A stretch of DNA of 64,000 bases from Ciona savignyi. Lineage: Eukaryota > Chordata > Ascidiacea > Phlebobranchia > Cionidae. The position numbers and the translations under genes are program-made. The stretch is from NCBI GenBank assembly GCA_000149265.1, contig CH003270.1, positions 247,383-311,382 on the forward strand, read 5' to 3'. Below, in pieces: positions 11,764 to 23,686 of this stretch. Within the stretch, counting starts at the first letter, position 1; each line of letters starts with the position of its first letter. Below the pieces are notes generated by a model. The model was given only the letters and a program-made list of their open reading frames with translations, did not search any database and was not told the DNA's origin.

Positions 11764-12098
11764 CGTTACTGCACCGTTGCAGTAGTTTTTGGTTCGTTGG
11801 TTGTTCATGGTTGGGTGATTTTAGTAAATTTCTATTTCTATGATTTGTCCTTGGCGATTTTACGTTTTTGATCTATAAAGGCTTTTTCGAGTTCGGCTGC
11901 AAGGAAGCAGCAGTTTATTTTAGCGATCAAGGAATTAACGGGCGCGCATTGTTAAGGTATGGTTTTTTTGTAGTATAGTTTCCCATTTTTTTAATTATAT
12001 AGCGTCTTACATGCATTTATGTTTATTTTAGTTACCGCTGAATACCGAATAAAGGATTTGGAAATAGCGCGTCAACTTCATTGCGTGGCACCGTAACA
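11764..12098 (+). repeat. 5' LTR of nested BEL/Pao
   Basis: It is a direct repeat of 14126-14462. Both contain gatttgtccttggcgatttt and gcgtcttacatgcatttatg. The first base is C instead of the expected T of TG. Confidence 0.85.
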
Positions 12099-12171
12099 GT
12101 AACTTAACAGCAACGTCGGCGTTGATTGGCCTCAAGAGTGATTAAGACCCGGTAGAAATCAAAGAAAAGGC

Positions 12172-14030
12172 ATGAGTGACATTAGTAAAGGCAAAGTTGA
12201 ACCGGTGGATATTGGTGAAACGTATGTGACAGTACCTCGAAATTCAAAGATGGATAAAAGCCTAACGACTGCAGAAGACAAATTTATTCATGGTATAGAA
12301 AAGTTACAGGAATCTATGATTGTGTCGGATGAGCGCGAACCGATCCAACGTGCGGTACAGGAATTATTCGAAAACAAGCGTAAATTTCGCATCTTAATGT
12401 CGGAGCTCGAAAGTGAAGGTGCTCCGTCCGAGTTTGATAGGTGGTCCAAAAAAGCGACAAGGTTAAATATCCTTTTAAATGAAGCAAGGAACCTGGCTCA
12501 AAATGCCATAGAAAGATTGCGTCAAAACCAATTTGTGTAACAAAATCAATAACGCTAATTTATTCGCTCCTTACGCTCTTCCGATAAAACTAGAAGTTTT
12601 TAAAGGCAATCCACTTCATTTTCCCTCTTGGAACACTGCGTTCGACGCGCTGGTGGATTCAAACTCTAATACGTGTGCAGCGCAAAAGTTAAATTTGCTG
12701 CAGCAATATCTATCGGGCGAACCCAAATCGGTGGTGGAAGGATACTTTCTACTGCAGTCGGAGGACGCATACAACCAAGCAAGAAGAACATTAAAACAAC
12801 GGTATGGGAATGACAGTATAATTAGTAAATCCTTTGTTGACAAGCTTTATGTTTGGCCGAAAATTCTCCCAAATGATCCGAAAGGATTAAGACGATTTTC
12901 TGATTTTTTGAATCAAATTGTTGCCGCCAAAAGCCAAATTAATGAATTAGGGATCTTGGACTACCCGAACGAGAGTACAAAAATTGTGGCACGGTTACCA
13001 GCGTTTATTATTGCCAAATGGCGTGAGATAGTTCTTGCACACAAATTATCTGAACATGGTACTTATTCAACATTCGAGAAATTAGCCGAATTTGTGACAT
13101 TGCAATCGGAGCGGGAGAATATCCCGGAATTGCAATTTATTCGCTTAGCAACTCACCACAGAGGAAGATTACAAAGCAAACCGACCACTTCATACTACAA
13201 CGTTTTAAGTGAATCATGGAAGCATCAACATAGCTCCTCGCAAAGTGTGAACTGCTCTTATTGTAAAAGTTATAAACATGGACTGAACGAATGCAACTTA
13301 TTCATGAAATTAAGTTTATGGGATAAAAAGGATTTTTTGAGAAAACACAAATTGTGTTATGGGGTGTGGTTCTAGCGATACTCACATTGCGAGAGAGTGC
13401 ACACACCGCGCTACATGTAAAATATGCAAGCGTACGCACTTGACTCCGTTGCACGTTAATTGGACCCCACAACCCTATTGTAAAAATTCAAAATCGGCTC
13501 ATACCTGGGGAATTGTTGGAAGCTGGGTGCCAGAAAGTAATACAAAGATTTTGCATCGATGCTATGCGACCGGTACTAACGCAAGATTGGACATACGAAA
13601 GAACGTTAAATCAAAAACAAAAATAATAAGTCCACCTCGATACTTGGTGAAACAACCGCACAACGATAAAGGAAACATAATCGAAGCTCCAAAACCATTA
13701 ACGCTAAATCATAACCTAACATTACAGAAGAGGACGCCTTTGACCCCCCAAAGAGCTTTTAAAAAGGACGATTTGTACGTGAACACACGGTGTAGAAAGG
13801 TGGAGTACCTGACTAATCAGTTTTGGGCACGCTGGAGGAAAAAATTCTTGCCCAGAAATCGGTGGCCACTTACAAGATTATTAGAGACGTATCCAAGTAG
13901 TTTTGGACAGAACGTGGAAGTGGGAAAAAGCGACAGAGATGAACTTTGGAACAAGTGCATCATCGAGCACGGAAGATACCGGGGATTCCCGAACGGGGAG
14001 CCAAGGTTGAAGGTCACGCGCGCCGCATAA
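12172..14030 (+). pseudogene. Nested BEL/Pao Gag fused to integrase C-terminus
   Basis: Three overlapping open segments (12172-12540, 12533-13375, 13359-14030) form one Gag with two frameshifts. The first is a charged N-terminal helical region. The second is the DUF1759-type core (KLEVFKGNPLHFPSWNTAFD). The third contains the second knuckle (CKICKRTHLTPLH). Its last 90 residues (KDDLYVNTRCRKVEYLTNQF, then RWRKKFLP) match the tail that normally follows the integrase catalytic core in BEL/Pao. Everything between knuckle and tail has been deleted, yet the join stays open. Whether a fused product was ever made is inference. Confidence 0.8.
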
Positions 14031-14125
14031 TGATATTGTAAATGGGATGTTTATGTGCAAACAAACTTTTTGCGAGTAACGTCTTTCTTTGTCTTTAAAA
14101 AAATCTTCACATATTTGGAGAGCCA

Positions 14126-14462
14126 TGTTACTGCACCGTTGCAGTAGTTTTTGGTTCGTTGATTGTTCATGGTTGGGTGATTTTAGTAAATTTCTATTTC
14201 TATGATTTGTCCTTGGCGATTTTACGTTTTTGATTTATAAAGTCCTTTTCGAGTTCGGCTGCAAGGAAGCAGCAGTTTATTTTAGCGATCAAGGAATTAA
14301 CGGGCGCGCATTGTTAAGGTATGGTTTTTTTGTAGTATAGTTTCCCATTTTTTTCCTATTATATAGCGTCTTACATGCATTTATGTTTATTTTAGTTACC
14401 GCTGAATACCGAAAAAAGGATTTGGAAATAGCGCGTCAACTTCATTGCGTGGCACCGTAACA
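14126..14462 (+). repeat. 3' LTR of nested BEL/Pao
   Basis: It begins TGTTACTGCACC and ends CACCGTAACA; BEL #1 coding sequence resumes at 14464. Compared with the 5' copy there are a few substitutions and a small insertion near 14355. Confidence 0.85.
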
Positions 14463-16528
14463 GATGGGCAAGTCCAGAGTTGCTCCGATAAGCCCGGTTA
14501 GTGTTCCCAGGCTTGAGCTCACCTGCGCTGTTAACGCCGTAAGGTTAGCTGCTTTGATTAAAACAGAGCTCGAATATGACATTCATGATGTTGTGTATTG
14601 GACAAATTCTACCACTGTACTGCAGTATATTTCAAATACGGCCTCAAGATTTCAAACCTTTGTGGCCAACAGGTTGGAGTTTATACACCGTTCAACTCAG
14701 CCAAGTCGATGGAGGCACGTTAGCACAAAGACTAACCCTGCGGACATCGCATCATGGGGTCTAATGCCTAGTGAAGTTCACAAGGCGGAAATATGGTTTA
14801 CGGGGCCGGAATTTTTGCGTCAACCTGAGGAGAAGTGGCCAGCACGTCCATTGGTGTTGCCACCGTTGTCCGAGGATCACGCGGAGTTCAGGATAAGGAA
14901 GGGTATCGTGTCTTCCCTTACCCAAGCGGCACCAGATAAAACCACCTTGCAATTGTTATTCGAACGATATTCTACGTTTTTTGCCCTGAGGCGTTCTGTG
15001 GCGTGGTTACTTCGGTTTCGCAAGTATCTAATTTGGAAGTCCTGTCGACCTCGTATTCTCCACCCCTCGGAATTTCCGTGGATGGGTTACCTATCCCACA
15101 CTGAATTGAAAGAGGCTCTACTCTCAATTATAAAGGTGGTTCACCAAGAAGTGTTTGCTGCTGAAATGAAGCAGCTGCCCAATCATGAATCGTTCTCAAC
15201 GATAACGCTACATTCGGTACGGCAGTTAAGGAAGTCACCAGTATTGGCTTCGCTGCAGAAATTGAGCCCGTTTGTTGTGAATGGGGTGTTATATGTTGGC
15301 GGAAGACTCCACAAATCCAGCCTGCGTGCGCAAGAAAAGCATCAGATAATCCTCCCTTCACGACACATTATTACTGATCTAATTATTTCTTATTATCATT
15401 GTAGACAGGGACACAGTGGTACTTTTCATGTTCTCTCTGCTATCCGAGAGAGGTTTTGGATTTTGCGAGGGCAAGCATCAGTTCGTCGAGTACTGCGTGA
15501 CTGCCGAAAGTGCAAGTTCTGGGAACGCACGGGTTGGGGAACAAATGATGGCATCCTTGCCTGTAGCTCGGGTGAGTGCTGGTAGCCCACCATTTACAGC
15601 CGTTGGGGTTGATTATATGGGACCTATTCTGACAAAACTTGGTAGGAGTCAGGTGAAACGATATGGCTGCATTTTCACGTGCATGGCGACCAGAGCTATT
15701 CATATCGAAGTCGCTGAATCATTAGAGACGAGCGCCTTCATAGGAGCGTACCGACGTTTTACCTGCAGAAGAATTGGAAGACCGAAGCAAATATTTAGCG
15801 ACAACGGTACCATTTTAGTGGGAGCAGAGCGGGAGCTACGCGAAAGCATTCGAAATTGGAATATAAAGCAGATGCACGATGCATTTCTTCAAGATGAGAT
15901 ATCATGGAATTTCAATCCGCCTGCAGCAAGCCACCAAGGGGGCGTCTGGGAACGGATGATTGGCTCAGTCAGAAAGGTAATGCGTTCAATCAACGGAGAA
16001 AAGGTGCTCGATGATTTTGGTCTGTTAACACTGATGGCGGAAATTGAACGGATTTTAAACGATAGACCTATTACACCTATCAGCGATGACCACCGGGATG
16101 AGCTGGCTCTCACACCCAGCATGTTGCTCAAAGGAGCAGTTGGCGACTCGCTTCCACCAGACGAGTTTTTAAAGTCCGATGGATACAAGCGATCATGGCG
16201 CGCGGTTCAGCTTTGTGCTGATAAGTTTTGGGAGAGATGGACTAAGGAGTATTTGCCACTTCTGCAACTCCGACAAAAGTGGCTGCGACCCACCAGAAAC
16301 CTTGCTGTGGGAGACGTTGTGTTGGTCGTGGACGAGCTGAAGAAGCGCGGCGTATGGCCGAAGGGCGTAATTGAACATTGTACATATGATAAAACTGGCC
16401 TTGTCAGGCGCGTACGTGTACGAACGATGATGTCCACTCCACTATTGAGCGAGATGTACGCAAGCTGTGTCTGCTGGAAGCACATCCTTGAACTGTTACC
16501 CAGTGTGCTCGTGGCCGCAAGGCTGTAA
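14463..16528 (+). pseudogene. BEL/Pao #1 RNase H and integrase
   Basis: The frame from 14464 encodes the RNase H end and linker (VPRLELTCAVNAVRLAALIK; VYWTNSTTVLQYI) and the integrase zinc finger (HCRQGHSG ... CRKCKF). One frameshift near 15520 leads into the frame 15416-16528, with the DDE core (VDYMGP, FSDNG, GGVWERMIGSV) and the BEL-type C-terminal domain (LCADKFWERWTKEYLP). The three acidic residues are retained. Apart from that one frameshift, this 2 kb is open. It would insert the cDNA in an active copy. Confidence 0.88.
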
Positions 16529-16840
16529 ATTGTATGTTTCGTCTAATTTAACCACTAGTTCTAGCCACGGATTTGGCTACTGTGTTTTATTTTTCGTATA
16601 CTTGCCACCTAAGTTGTAACTGAAACGATGTTTTGTTATTACTACATTCCTGTGTAATTCTACGTAGACATGTTGTTGTGCCCATTGTTTATATACCTCT
16701 ACGGTAGTTTGTAATTGCCTTTATTTTCGAACTTAAGTATGACGTAGTGCAGAAGTGTTTTTTTTTGGTTGATTGAAATGCCCGTTGATGTGTGTTGTAA
16801 AATTATTTCATTTAGTGTTTTCAATAATTTGGGGCCAATA

Positions 16841-17211
16841 TGTTACGATCATTTTAAGAGCCAATCCCAAGTACCTAAATGAAGCGTCACGGCGTCGCTG
16901 CCAATGTTAAAGGTCCTAGTAATTTCGGCCTTTTCTGTTGTTACTACGTGGTAGAAGGTTGTTTTATTGATTTAGCTGTTCTGGATAGCACAAAGCAAAC
17001 CCAGAAATTGTATGTATGCTGCTATGTTTGTATGTGTTTAGAAATTTTGTCCATTTGTCTATGTTAGCGCAATTAAAAGACATCACAGAAGGATGGTTTG
17101 TTTCCAACATAGAAGATATAGCAATCACTGGTCAAGTGCGCGGAGCAGCTAAAATTCGCCAACACAGGGTTGGTAACGTAGGGTAGGGCTTCGCCCCTGT
17201 TGAATCTTACA
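16841..17211 (+). repeat. 3' LTR of BEL/Pao #1
   Basis: The 371-bp copy begins at TGTTACGATC after a short purine tract (ttggggcc, about 16829-16836) and ends TCTTACA. The right target duplicate AATAT follows at 17212-17216. Confidence 0.9.
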
Positions 17212-17216
17212 AATAT

Positions 17217-20200
17217 TGTGAAGAATACTCCGAATCAATAACTACATATTAACTGAGTGTACGATGTACCGTATACTAAACCTAAATATTTGCTCATTTA
17301 TTGTACTAATGTTGTTTACAAAACAAGGAAGAGGAGGCATTTTCCTTAATCCCATTATGCACAATACTTTTGGTTCCAAAGTTAGTAGTAAACGAGGGGT
17401 GGAAACACATCGTAGTTTTAGTATCATAAAAATGCCCAATGTTTTTTTTACAATAATTATAAGGGTTTTGAAAAAGCATTATTAAACAATTTATGCATAA
17501 ATTCACCACCTTTTAAGTCATAGATGCCATTTAACTTTAGTAGGTAATGCTTCTGATATAGTGGAGTAACCGAACAACTACTGAACGTAATTATTCTTTT
17601 TATCTAATTATACAATACATTAAGCGGTTTTAAAACTGTTTTGTTTGATGTACCCCATAATATTATAGCATACTGCAGATGTGAGTAAATGAAGCTGAAA
17701 TATAAAAGTCGCAAAATACGACTGCCCAGATAACGTCTAATCTCTTAAAAAATCCGCAATATTTAGATATTCTTCTTTCTAAACATTTTATATGTTCATT
17801 CCAGTTAAGCTTATCATATATATATACTCCCAAATATTTTACCGAATTAACACACTTTAAGTTTATTATCATATAGTTAGTTTTCTAATGGTTTAAGGAT
17901 AGTCTATTATAATGCAAACATTCAGTTATGTAGGTGTATTAGTACCTATTTATTAAAAAGTTTTTAAACAGAAGCAGCAGTGTACCACTTACACCATAAA
18001 ATAAGTTTCCCTAACAGTATTTGGTGGTCCACCGTATCAAAAGTCTTCAATGAACCAAAAAAATACGCAACAGCTATAAAATTTATTTTCAGAGCTTAGA
18101 AGAAGTTGATTATAAATATAACAGACAGCATTCACAGTAGAGCATTGCTCACGAAAGCCAGATTAATATTGGGAAAGAAGATTAAATTTAATTAGATAAT
18201 CATATAACCGATTGTATAGCAACCTTTCAAATAGTTTGAAAAATTGGGATAATAGCGAGACAGGTCTATAATTTGTACATCTATTAGTTGCACCAGTTTT
18301 ATTAATTGATATAACTTCTGCTATCTTAAGACCTTCAAGGAAAAGTACCTGTCTGTATGCAGTTATTAAATATATCTGCAAGTATTGGGGATATTAAACT
18401 GGCAGACTTTATGAATTTAGTGGAAATATCACTTTGTTTTACTACGTTTTTACAGTCAATTTATGAGCTGTTGGGGAGGGCAGTTTAATTTCGGTATAGT
18501 GGTGGCCATAGCTAAGCGATTGTACTAAAAAAATATTAAACTTATTACTAATTAGAAATGGATCGCTTAAAATCTCATTATTTTCACCAATTATTACAAA
18601 ACGTCCACATTTACTTTTAAAGGTGACTAATTCCCTGATTATTTACCATTGTTTGGCACTATTAAAGACGATTTCTATAAAACATAAGCTTAGCTGATGC
18701 AATAAGATGATTTAGTTTGTTTCGATAAACTTTATACTGGAAAAAGTCATGCTCTATGTTAAGTTTTCTCATTTGCATTGTTTAGTGGTACACTTGGTTT
18801 TTTTTAATCTTTATGATTTTTAGAAACTCCTTGTTATCCAGGGTTTCTTTTACACCTTTATAATTTGGTTAAGTATTAGTCTTAATGGGGCATATTAGTT
18901 AATTGACTCCTCCAGTTCACAGAAAAGAGATGCCATATTTTTATGTACTGATGGACCATCAGTGTTTATTAAGTTCTGGGGGAATACTTAGAACAACTTG
19001 TTGTGTTACTCAGCCAAAAAGTTTTCTTCAATGAAGTTGGACATGTTTCTAAAATATTGTTTATAAGGTTTACGTTGTTGATTTTTTGAATTTATAATAA
19101 TAAATGTTGAAAAGTGGTCGCTTATATCAGTACTTAAAATTCCACTTATAATCTTAAGTTTGTCATCATTTGTATATATGTGATCTATAAGTGTAGCACC
19201 GTGGGGTGTTACTCGATTAGAGATTAATGATTTGCAGGCACAACTGCATAATGTATTAGAGTAATTGTTGATATCATGGTAAGTAGAGCATTAAATCAGA
19301 TCTATATTAAAGTCACCCCATGAAAATAAATTACATTTTGAAGGATTAAGAGACATTACTCCTGAAATGTCTTGTTTTAGTCAGAAAGAATGGATGCTTC
19401 AAGCAAACATTGATACAATTTACCATAATTTTTTTGTATACTCCTTACATTTACATAAATAATAAAAAATCATTCAATTAAATTCAGTCATCTTATCAAC
19501 TGTGTAATATTCACTACTACTTATCGTTTAAATGGTTATATTTTCAACATAAGAATTTTTAGTGTCATTTTTATTGCACTGTTAATTGTCACTGTACATT
19601 GCATGACATAATATAGTTTCATTAAATGTACTCTGAGTTATGGTTTGAAAAGGTAAATTTTTGTTCATGCAAATCAGACAAAAGTACGGAAGCTAATCAG
19701 TGGAAAAATTGCCAAAATCGTGATCATTAATATTTAAACATTTTTCATGTAGCCAGTAATTGCGAATATCACATGCAACACTATTGTGGATGGTTTTACA
19801 AGGTAAGATACATATTCTAAATGGATATTTTACATTCATTTAAAGTATAACTTACACCATGTAACAATACTAATAAAACTTTTATTTTTGAAAAAGTTAT
19901 TTTTAGTATTAATATTTGTTTTAATAGATGTTACAGGTCTTTGTCAGTTTTTTATACTAAATGATGGGCTCCCATCATTTTCTGTTATAAAGGTTAAATC
20001 CTATTTTGTATGCTTTACACGATAATCTACATTTTATTAACCTGTCTTTGTTAGTTTTTGTGAGGCTTTCATTAATATAAATTCTTGCTTTGCCGGTGGA
20101 TAAATTTTCATTGACTTGTCTTAATTTGAACTGGTTACCATATATATTGTCTCTTACCTTTCGACTGATAAATTTTGCGATATTAGCTGGTTGTGGTCGG

Positions 20201-20690
20201 TCATGTTATGGCTTAGCCAGTCTATGAGAGACACTATGTCATGTTTGGTGATGGACAAGCCAAGATTCCTCACAGTTGCAACTACCAGATCATCAGTCGA
20301 CTCATCAGCATGTGAACTTATCCCATGAAACTCTTAAGCATTCACGTCTTCCATATTGTTCTAACGCATCAATTGTATTGGAGTTTTCAACAGACTTGTT
20401 TTCCAGTTCTCTTATTCTTTTTTTTTAATTTCCATTTTTATTTTTTAGCTTTTTTAGCTGTTTATCATGTTCAAAAATTTCTCTTTTTATTTCTTCATAT
20501 CTGGCTTCCAAAAACTTTTAACTGGCTGTTATTTCTTGAAGTTCGTTTATTACAGTAAGTTATTTCGAGTTGATTGGTGGCAGAGTTTAATATCAGCGGT
20601 TAAATTGTCCAGTTTTTCATGCAAAACGAGGTTACATTGCGCACTAGTTGATCGTTTGCTAGTCTTCGTATTATTATTCATTTTTTATTA
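17217..20690 (-). mobile_element. Decayed CR1/L2-type LINE
   Basis: Minus-strand fragments line up in LINE order. A 5' charged coiled region starts near 20680 and runs to about 20420. Endonuclease C-terminal residues with TDISDHFSTFII lie near 19140-19095. RT block CTNYRPVSLLSQF is near 18275. FDTVDHQILL is near 18025. The C-terminal VKYLGVYIYDKLNWNEHIK lies at about 17840-17780, with thumb residues continuing to about 17300. Stops and frameshifts occur throughout and the catalytic FADD/YADD segment is missing. Its 3' end abuts the BEL #1 right target duplicate, so BEL #1 probably jumped into this LINE or next to its tail. Confidence 0.65.
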
Positions 20691-21041
20691 AGATCAATCT
20701 TATTCATTAAACTTAACATCATAACCTTATTCAAATAGAATAAAACAAAATATTTTGTTTATTTAAACATTAGTTTGATTTGATGCCAAATTTTGTTAGA
20801 AAATCTTTAAAACACTGAATTTTGTCATTTTGTGTTTATGAATAATTTTATTGTTTATATACAACAAAGTTGAAAAATGCATTTTTATCCCTTTTGACTA
20901 TAAACATATGTAGTATATTTGATAAACACATAAAAAATTAATTAAATATTTAAGCAAGCCGAATAAGCTTAAATCATTTTTTAACCTGATTCGTTTAAAA
21001 CACATCAATCATACACAACATCACATAAAACTGAGGCTTAC
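20691..21041 (-). repeat. A-unit downstream flank (second copy)
   Basis: Sequence from about 20735 to 21041 matches 22095-22323 and 80-326, confirming that A exons were duplicated together with intron sequence. No other feature was seen. Confidence 0.65.
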
Positions 21042-21206
21042 CTGGGGCGAAGGGAGTTGTTGTATTGCTTCTCGCAACATACGTTGGCCTTCTGGTGAAA
21101 GTTCGTTCCAGTCCAAATCAAGTTCCGATATTTTGCCAACACACCCAGCCAGACATTGTGCTGCTTGGTCATCCAACCTCACATAGCTTCTTAATGTAAG
21201 TTTAAT
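21042..21206 (-). CDS. NLR gene, LRR exon A2
   Basis: A 165-bp phase-0 exon between acceptor tgttctacacag (ending at 21207) and donor CAG|GTAAGC (21041 onward). Its 55 codons, with CLAGCVGKISELDLDWNEL at the core, form two LRR-like segments. It is almost identical in organisation to A1, 1,282 bp upstream. Both are followed by a related intron block, the signature of a recent tandem duplication. Confidence 0.8.
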
Positions 21207-22323
21207 CTGTGTAGAACAGGAATGTTTTGTAACTGGGATTAACCAATTTTTGTCTTGTCGGCAGGGTGATGTTATTAATTTGGTTATTTCTTTTGCAGGA
21301 TGGAATGGTGCCAGGGCCGTGTGACAGTCCGACCTGGACTAGGGTCGGGACAACAGATGGAATTTTGACTGATTAGATTAAAATAAAATTAGTTTACTAG
21401 GAACAATTACTATACACTTATTGGTGTGGACGACATCTATTTTACTTTAACCAAGCCTCCCACACGAGATCAGACCACCACCGGTTCTCTACAACATGGC
21501 GGGAGAGAACGAGGTTATGTCACCCCATGTGTACGGAGGGAGGTAGGGGGTCTTGGTGTTAAAAAAATTATTTTGAAGTGTAAATTAATTAACAAAGGTG
21601 ACGTTATGTGGAAAAAGCGGATACACACATATGTAGTGTATCTTGACTTTTAAAAACATGAAGGAATTTAGGCATGTTTATGGAAACAAGTTTGAAAGAT
21701 ACACAAGTTTGCGTGATGTATTTTAAAGTCACTCGCATCAAAATATCATGTTTTGAGAGGGGGTGTGGGGATCTTGTAGTAGTGATGAGTATATCTAGTG
21801 AGTGGGGCAGGGTAATATTGTGGTATGGACTTGCCGGTAATTGAAACAAGTGGGCGAGGCATAAAAGTTGAAATGTGTGTGTTTCCTGACAATAAAGCTC
21901 ATTATAAACAACTCTCCTTATTTTACAGACAATCGCGCAGAAAGTCGTCAGGGTGAAGATCGAACCGAGAACCGGTTTGGTAATAACCTCTACTTTTGTA
22001 TAGGAGCTATTGAATGAAGTAACCGGATTCCAACCATAACAGTTGGCTCCCATTTTGATACTTCCATTTGATAGTGAGAATTTATTAACTGACAGGTTAA
22101 ACAAAATATTTGATTATTCGAACATTAGTTTGCTTTAATGCCAAAAATGAGTAAGAAAACCTAATAACACATGATTTGTGTGTGTTTATAACAATAAAAG
22201 TTATACAACGCATTTTGCCTGGTTTGAATAACATTATGACATAAACAGCTCAAGTAAGCTTAAATTATTTAAAATTGATTCATTAATCAATCATACACAA
22301 CATCACATGAAACTGAGGCTTAC
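21207..22323. other. Intron between A1 and A2
   Basis: Bases 21925-22036 can be read on the minus strand as an uninterrupted segment (VTSFNSSYTKVEV then ITKPVLGSIF) that is partly conserved at 6820-6945. Its splice borders are unconvincing, so it is left as intron. Bases 21205-21290 match the A-unit upstream flank. Nothing else was recognised. Confidence 0.4.
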
Positions 22324-22488
22324 CTGGGGAGAATGGAGTTGTTGTATTGCTTCTTGCAGCATACGTTGACTTTCTGGTGAAATATCGTTCCAGTCCAAAT
22401 CCAGTTCCGATATTTTGCCAACACACCCAGCCAGACATTGTGCTGTGTGGTCATCCAACCTCCCATCGCTTCTCACTGTAACTTTGAT
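22324..22488 (-). CDS. NLR gene, LRR exon A1
   Basis: A 165-bp phase-0 exon with donor CAG|GTAAGC at 22323 and an acceptor ending ctacacag at 22489. It encodes 55 residues with CLAGCVGKISELDLDWNDI. It follows the B4 exon directly, without C or D between. It is distantly similar to the C exons (shared spacing of AA-x-CLA and the following K-x3-L), so A and C probably derive from one ancestral exon. Confidence 0.8.
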
Positions 22489-23286
22489 CTGTGTAGATCA
22501 GGAATATTATAACTCCACAATGTGGATTGAAATATATGTTCAATAATCAACTATCAAACAAACTAATTTAAATATTTATTTAAAATATAAAATGTTATAC
22601 AATTTAGCATTGATATCTATGTACACTTTATTAATTAGTAGTCTGTGTTAAAGTGCAATATTGTTTTGCTTTATTTAATTTCTTAGAAGGAAGGATGGTA
22701 GGAACAAATTTCGGGAAATGATGGTTTTCATATTGTAACGGAATAAATAAGGAGCAGGCCAGTTATACATACAATCGTCTTAACTTAAAATAATTATAAA
22801 TACAAGCTTGCTTTGAATAAATTATACATGCTATCCAAAACACAGCAATGCCAGACTTAACAACTGGATACTTAGAAAAACACGTGGTCTTTGTGGTGAA
22901 ATACGTCATAATGGGAAAAACTGAGTGCATCTAGTGAATTATTATTAAGTCTGAAATCGATATACAATATATGCAATGAGGACGATAAATCTTTGGAAAT
23001 ATTAAATATGACGTTGTAATAAAATAGAGCCAGTGGTGTGTCACGAGACACTTATACAGCTGCCTTACTGGTCATTAATTCCAGTGATTGAAAAGTGCCT
23101 TTGCTAATTCCAATATACACTTTGGTGATTTAATGTATTTTATTACTAAAAAACTTTTATAGACTTTTTATAAACGGTTGTACAACAACACTGTAATAGC
23201 TGCGGTTACCGATGTGTAAATATGCACATTTATAAAAAATCAGTGATTGATCTTGAGCTACTTGAAGTATGGTATTCAATATTTAC
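22489..23286. other. Intron between B4 and A1
   Basis: AT-rich. Bases 23160-23286 match the downstream flanks of B2 and B3 (around 34690-34810 and 30365-30485), including the phrase acaacaacactgtaatagct. No gene was seen. Confidence 0.5.
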
Positions 23287-23448
23287 TTTGTTTGGTCGAT
23301 CATTGATAGCTGTGCACAAATCTCGCATATAATCGTTCACTTGTTTGAAATACAGTAATCGAAGTTCATCAATATGTTGAATATGAGGAACCAGGTTATC
23401 AGCTACATTTCCCAGCTCTGATGTTTTATCCAAGACTAACTTCTTGAT
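23287..23448 (-). CDS. NLR gene, LRR exon B4
   Basis: A 162-bp phase-0 exon (54 codons) between acceptor ttattctag and donor AAA|GTAAAT. It has the B signature IKKL near its start, then PHIQHIDELRL and DLCTAINDRPNK at its end. It is one codon longer than B1-B3 because of an extra residue before ELGNVA. It is the only B exon not followed by C and D and may represent the start of an incomplete unit or the original junction between the B-C-D array and the A array. Confidence 0.8.
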
Positions 23449-23686
23449 CTAGAATAAACGTTTTTAATTTCTCACCTAAGATTTTAATTGATTTATTAAT
23501 AATATTATCGAAGATGTCCACCATGATTGTTGACGCCAACAATCCTTTTTGTGTACATTATAACCCGGTTGTTTTAAATATTTATTGCGCCACCTATCGT
23601 CATACTTTCCGTTCTTTGTTTCGTTTCTCATGCTCGTGTTTAGGTTTTTCGCCAGTTTTCTGCAATGCTATGTAAGCAATCTCGTC

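Larger units (their letters stand above)
11764..14462 (+). mobile_element. Nested, internally deleted BEL/Pao element
   Basis: Two direct repeats of about 335 bp (11764-12098 and 14126-14462) run from (T/C)GTTACTGCACC to CACCGTAACA. They interrupt the BEL #1 polymerase, whose reading resumes directly at 14464. The internal 2.0 kb encodes only Gag and the very C-terminus of integrase. Protease, RT, RNase H and the integrase core are absent, so it is a non-autonomous deletion derivative. The LTRs differ by only a few small changes. No clear target-site duplication is visible at the junctions (5' side ...tcattt, 3' side gatggg), which may reflect decay. Confidence 0.85.
7369..17211 (+). mobile_element. 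BEL/Pao LTR retrotransposon #1, complete ends, decayed ORF
   Basis: Near-identical LTRs (7369-7759 and 16841-17211) begin TGTTACG and end TTACA or CTACA. The element is flanked by a 5-bp direct repeat AATAT at 7364-7368 and 17212-17216, the expected target duplication. The domain order gag, zinc knuckle, retropepsin, RT, RNase H, integrase and the BEL-type integrase C-terminus is BEL/Pao. A second element (11764-14462) interrupts the RT-RNase H region. Without it the element is about 7.1 kb, a normal size. Stops and frameshifts make it non-autonomous now. It sits antisense in the NLR interval between exons A2 and A3. Confidence 0.92.

Noticed and set aside
21604..22104. 166-residue minus-strand open frame as a gene
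   Set aside because: No recognised domain. It spans intron sequence of the A unit and is not kept open in the duplicated copy. Only its inner part is noted as a weak candidate.
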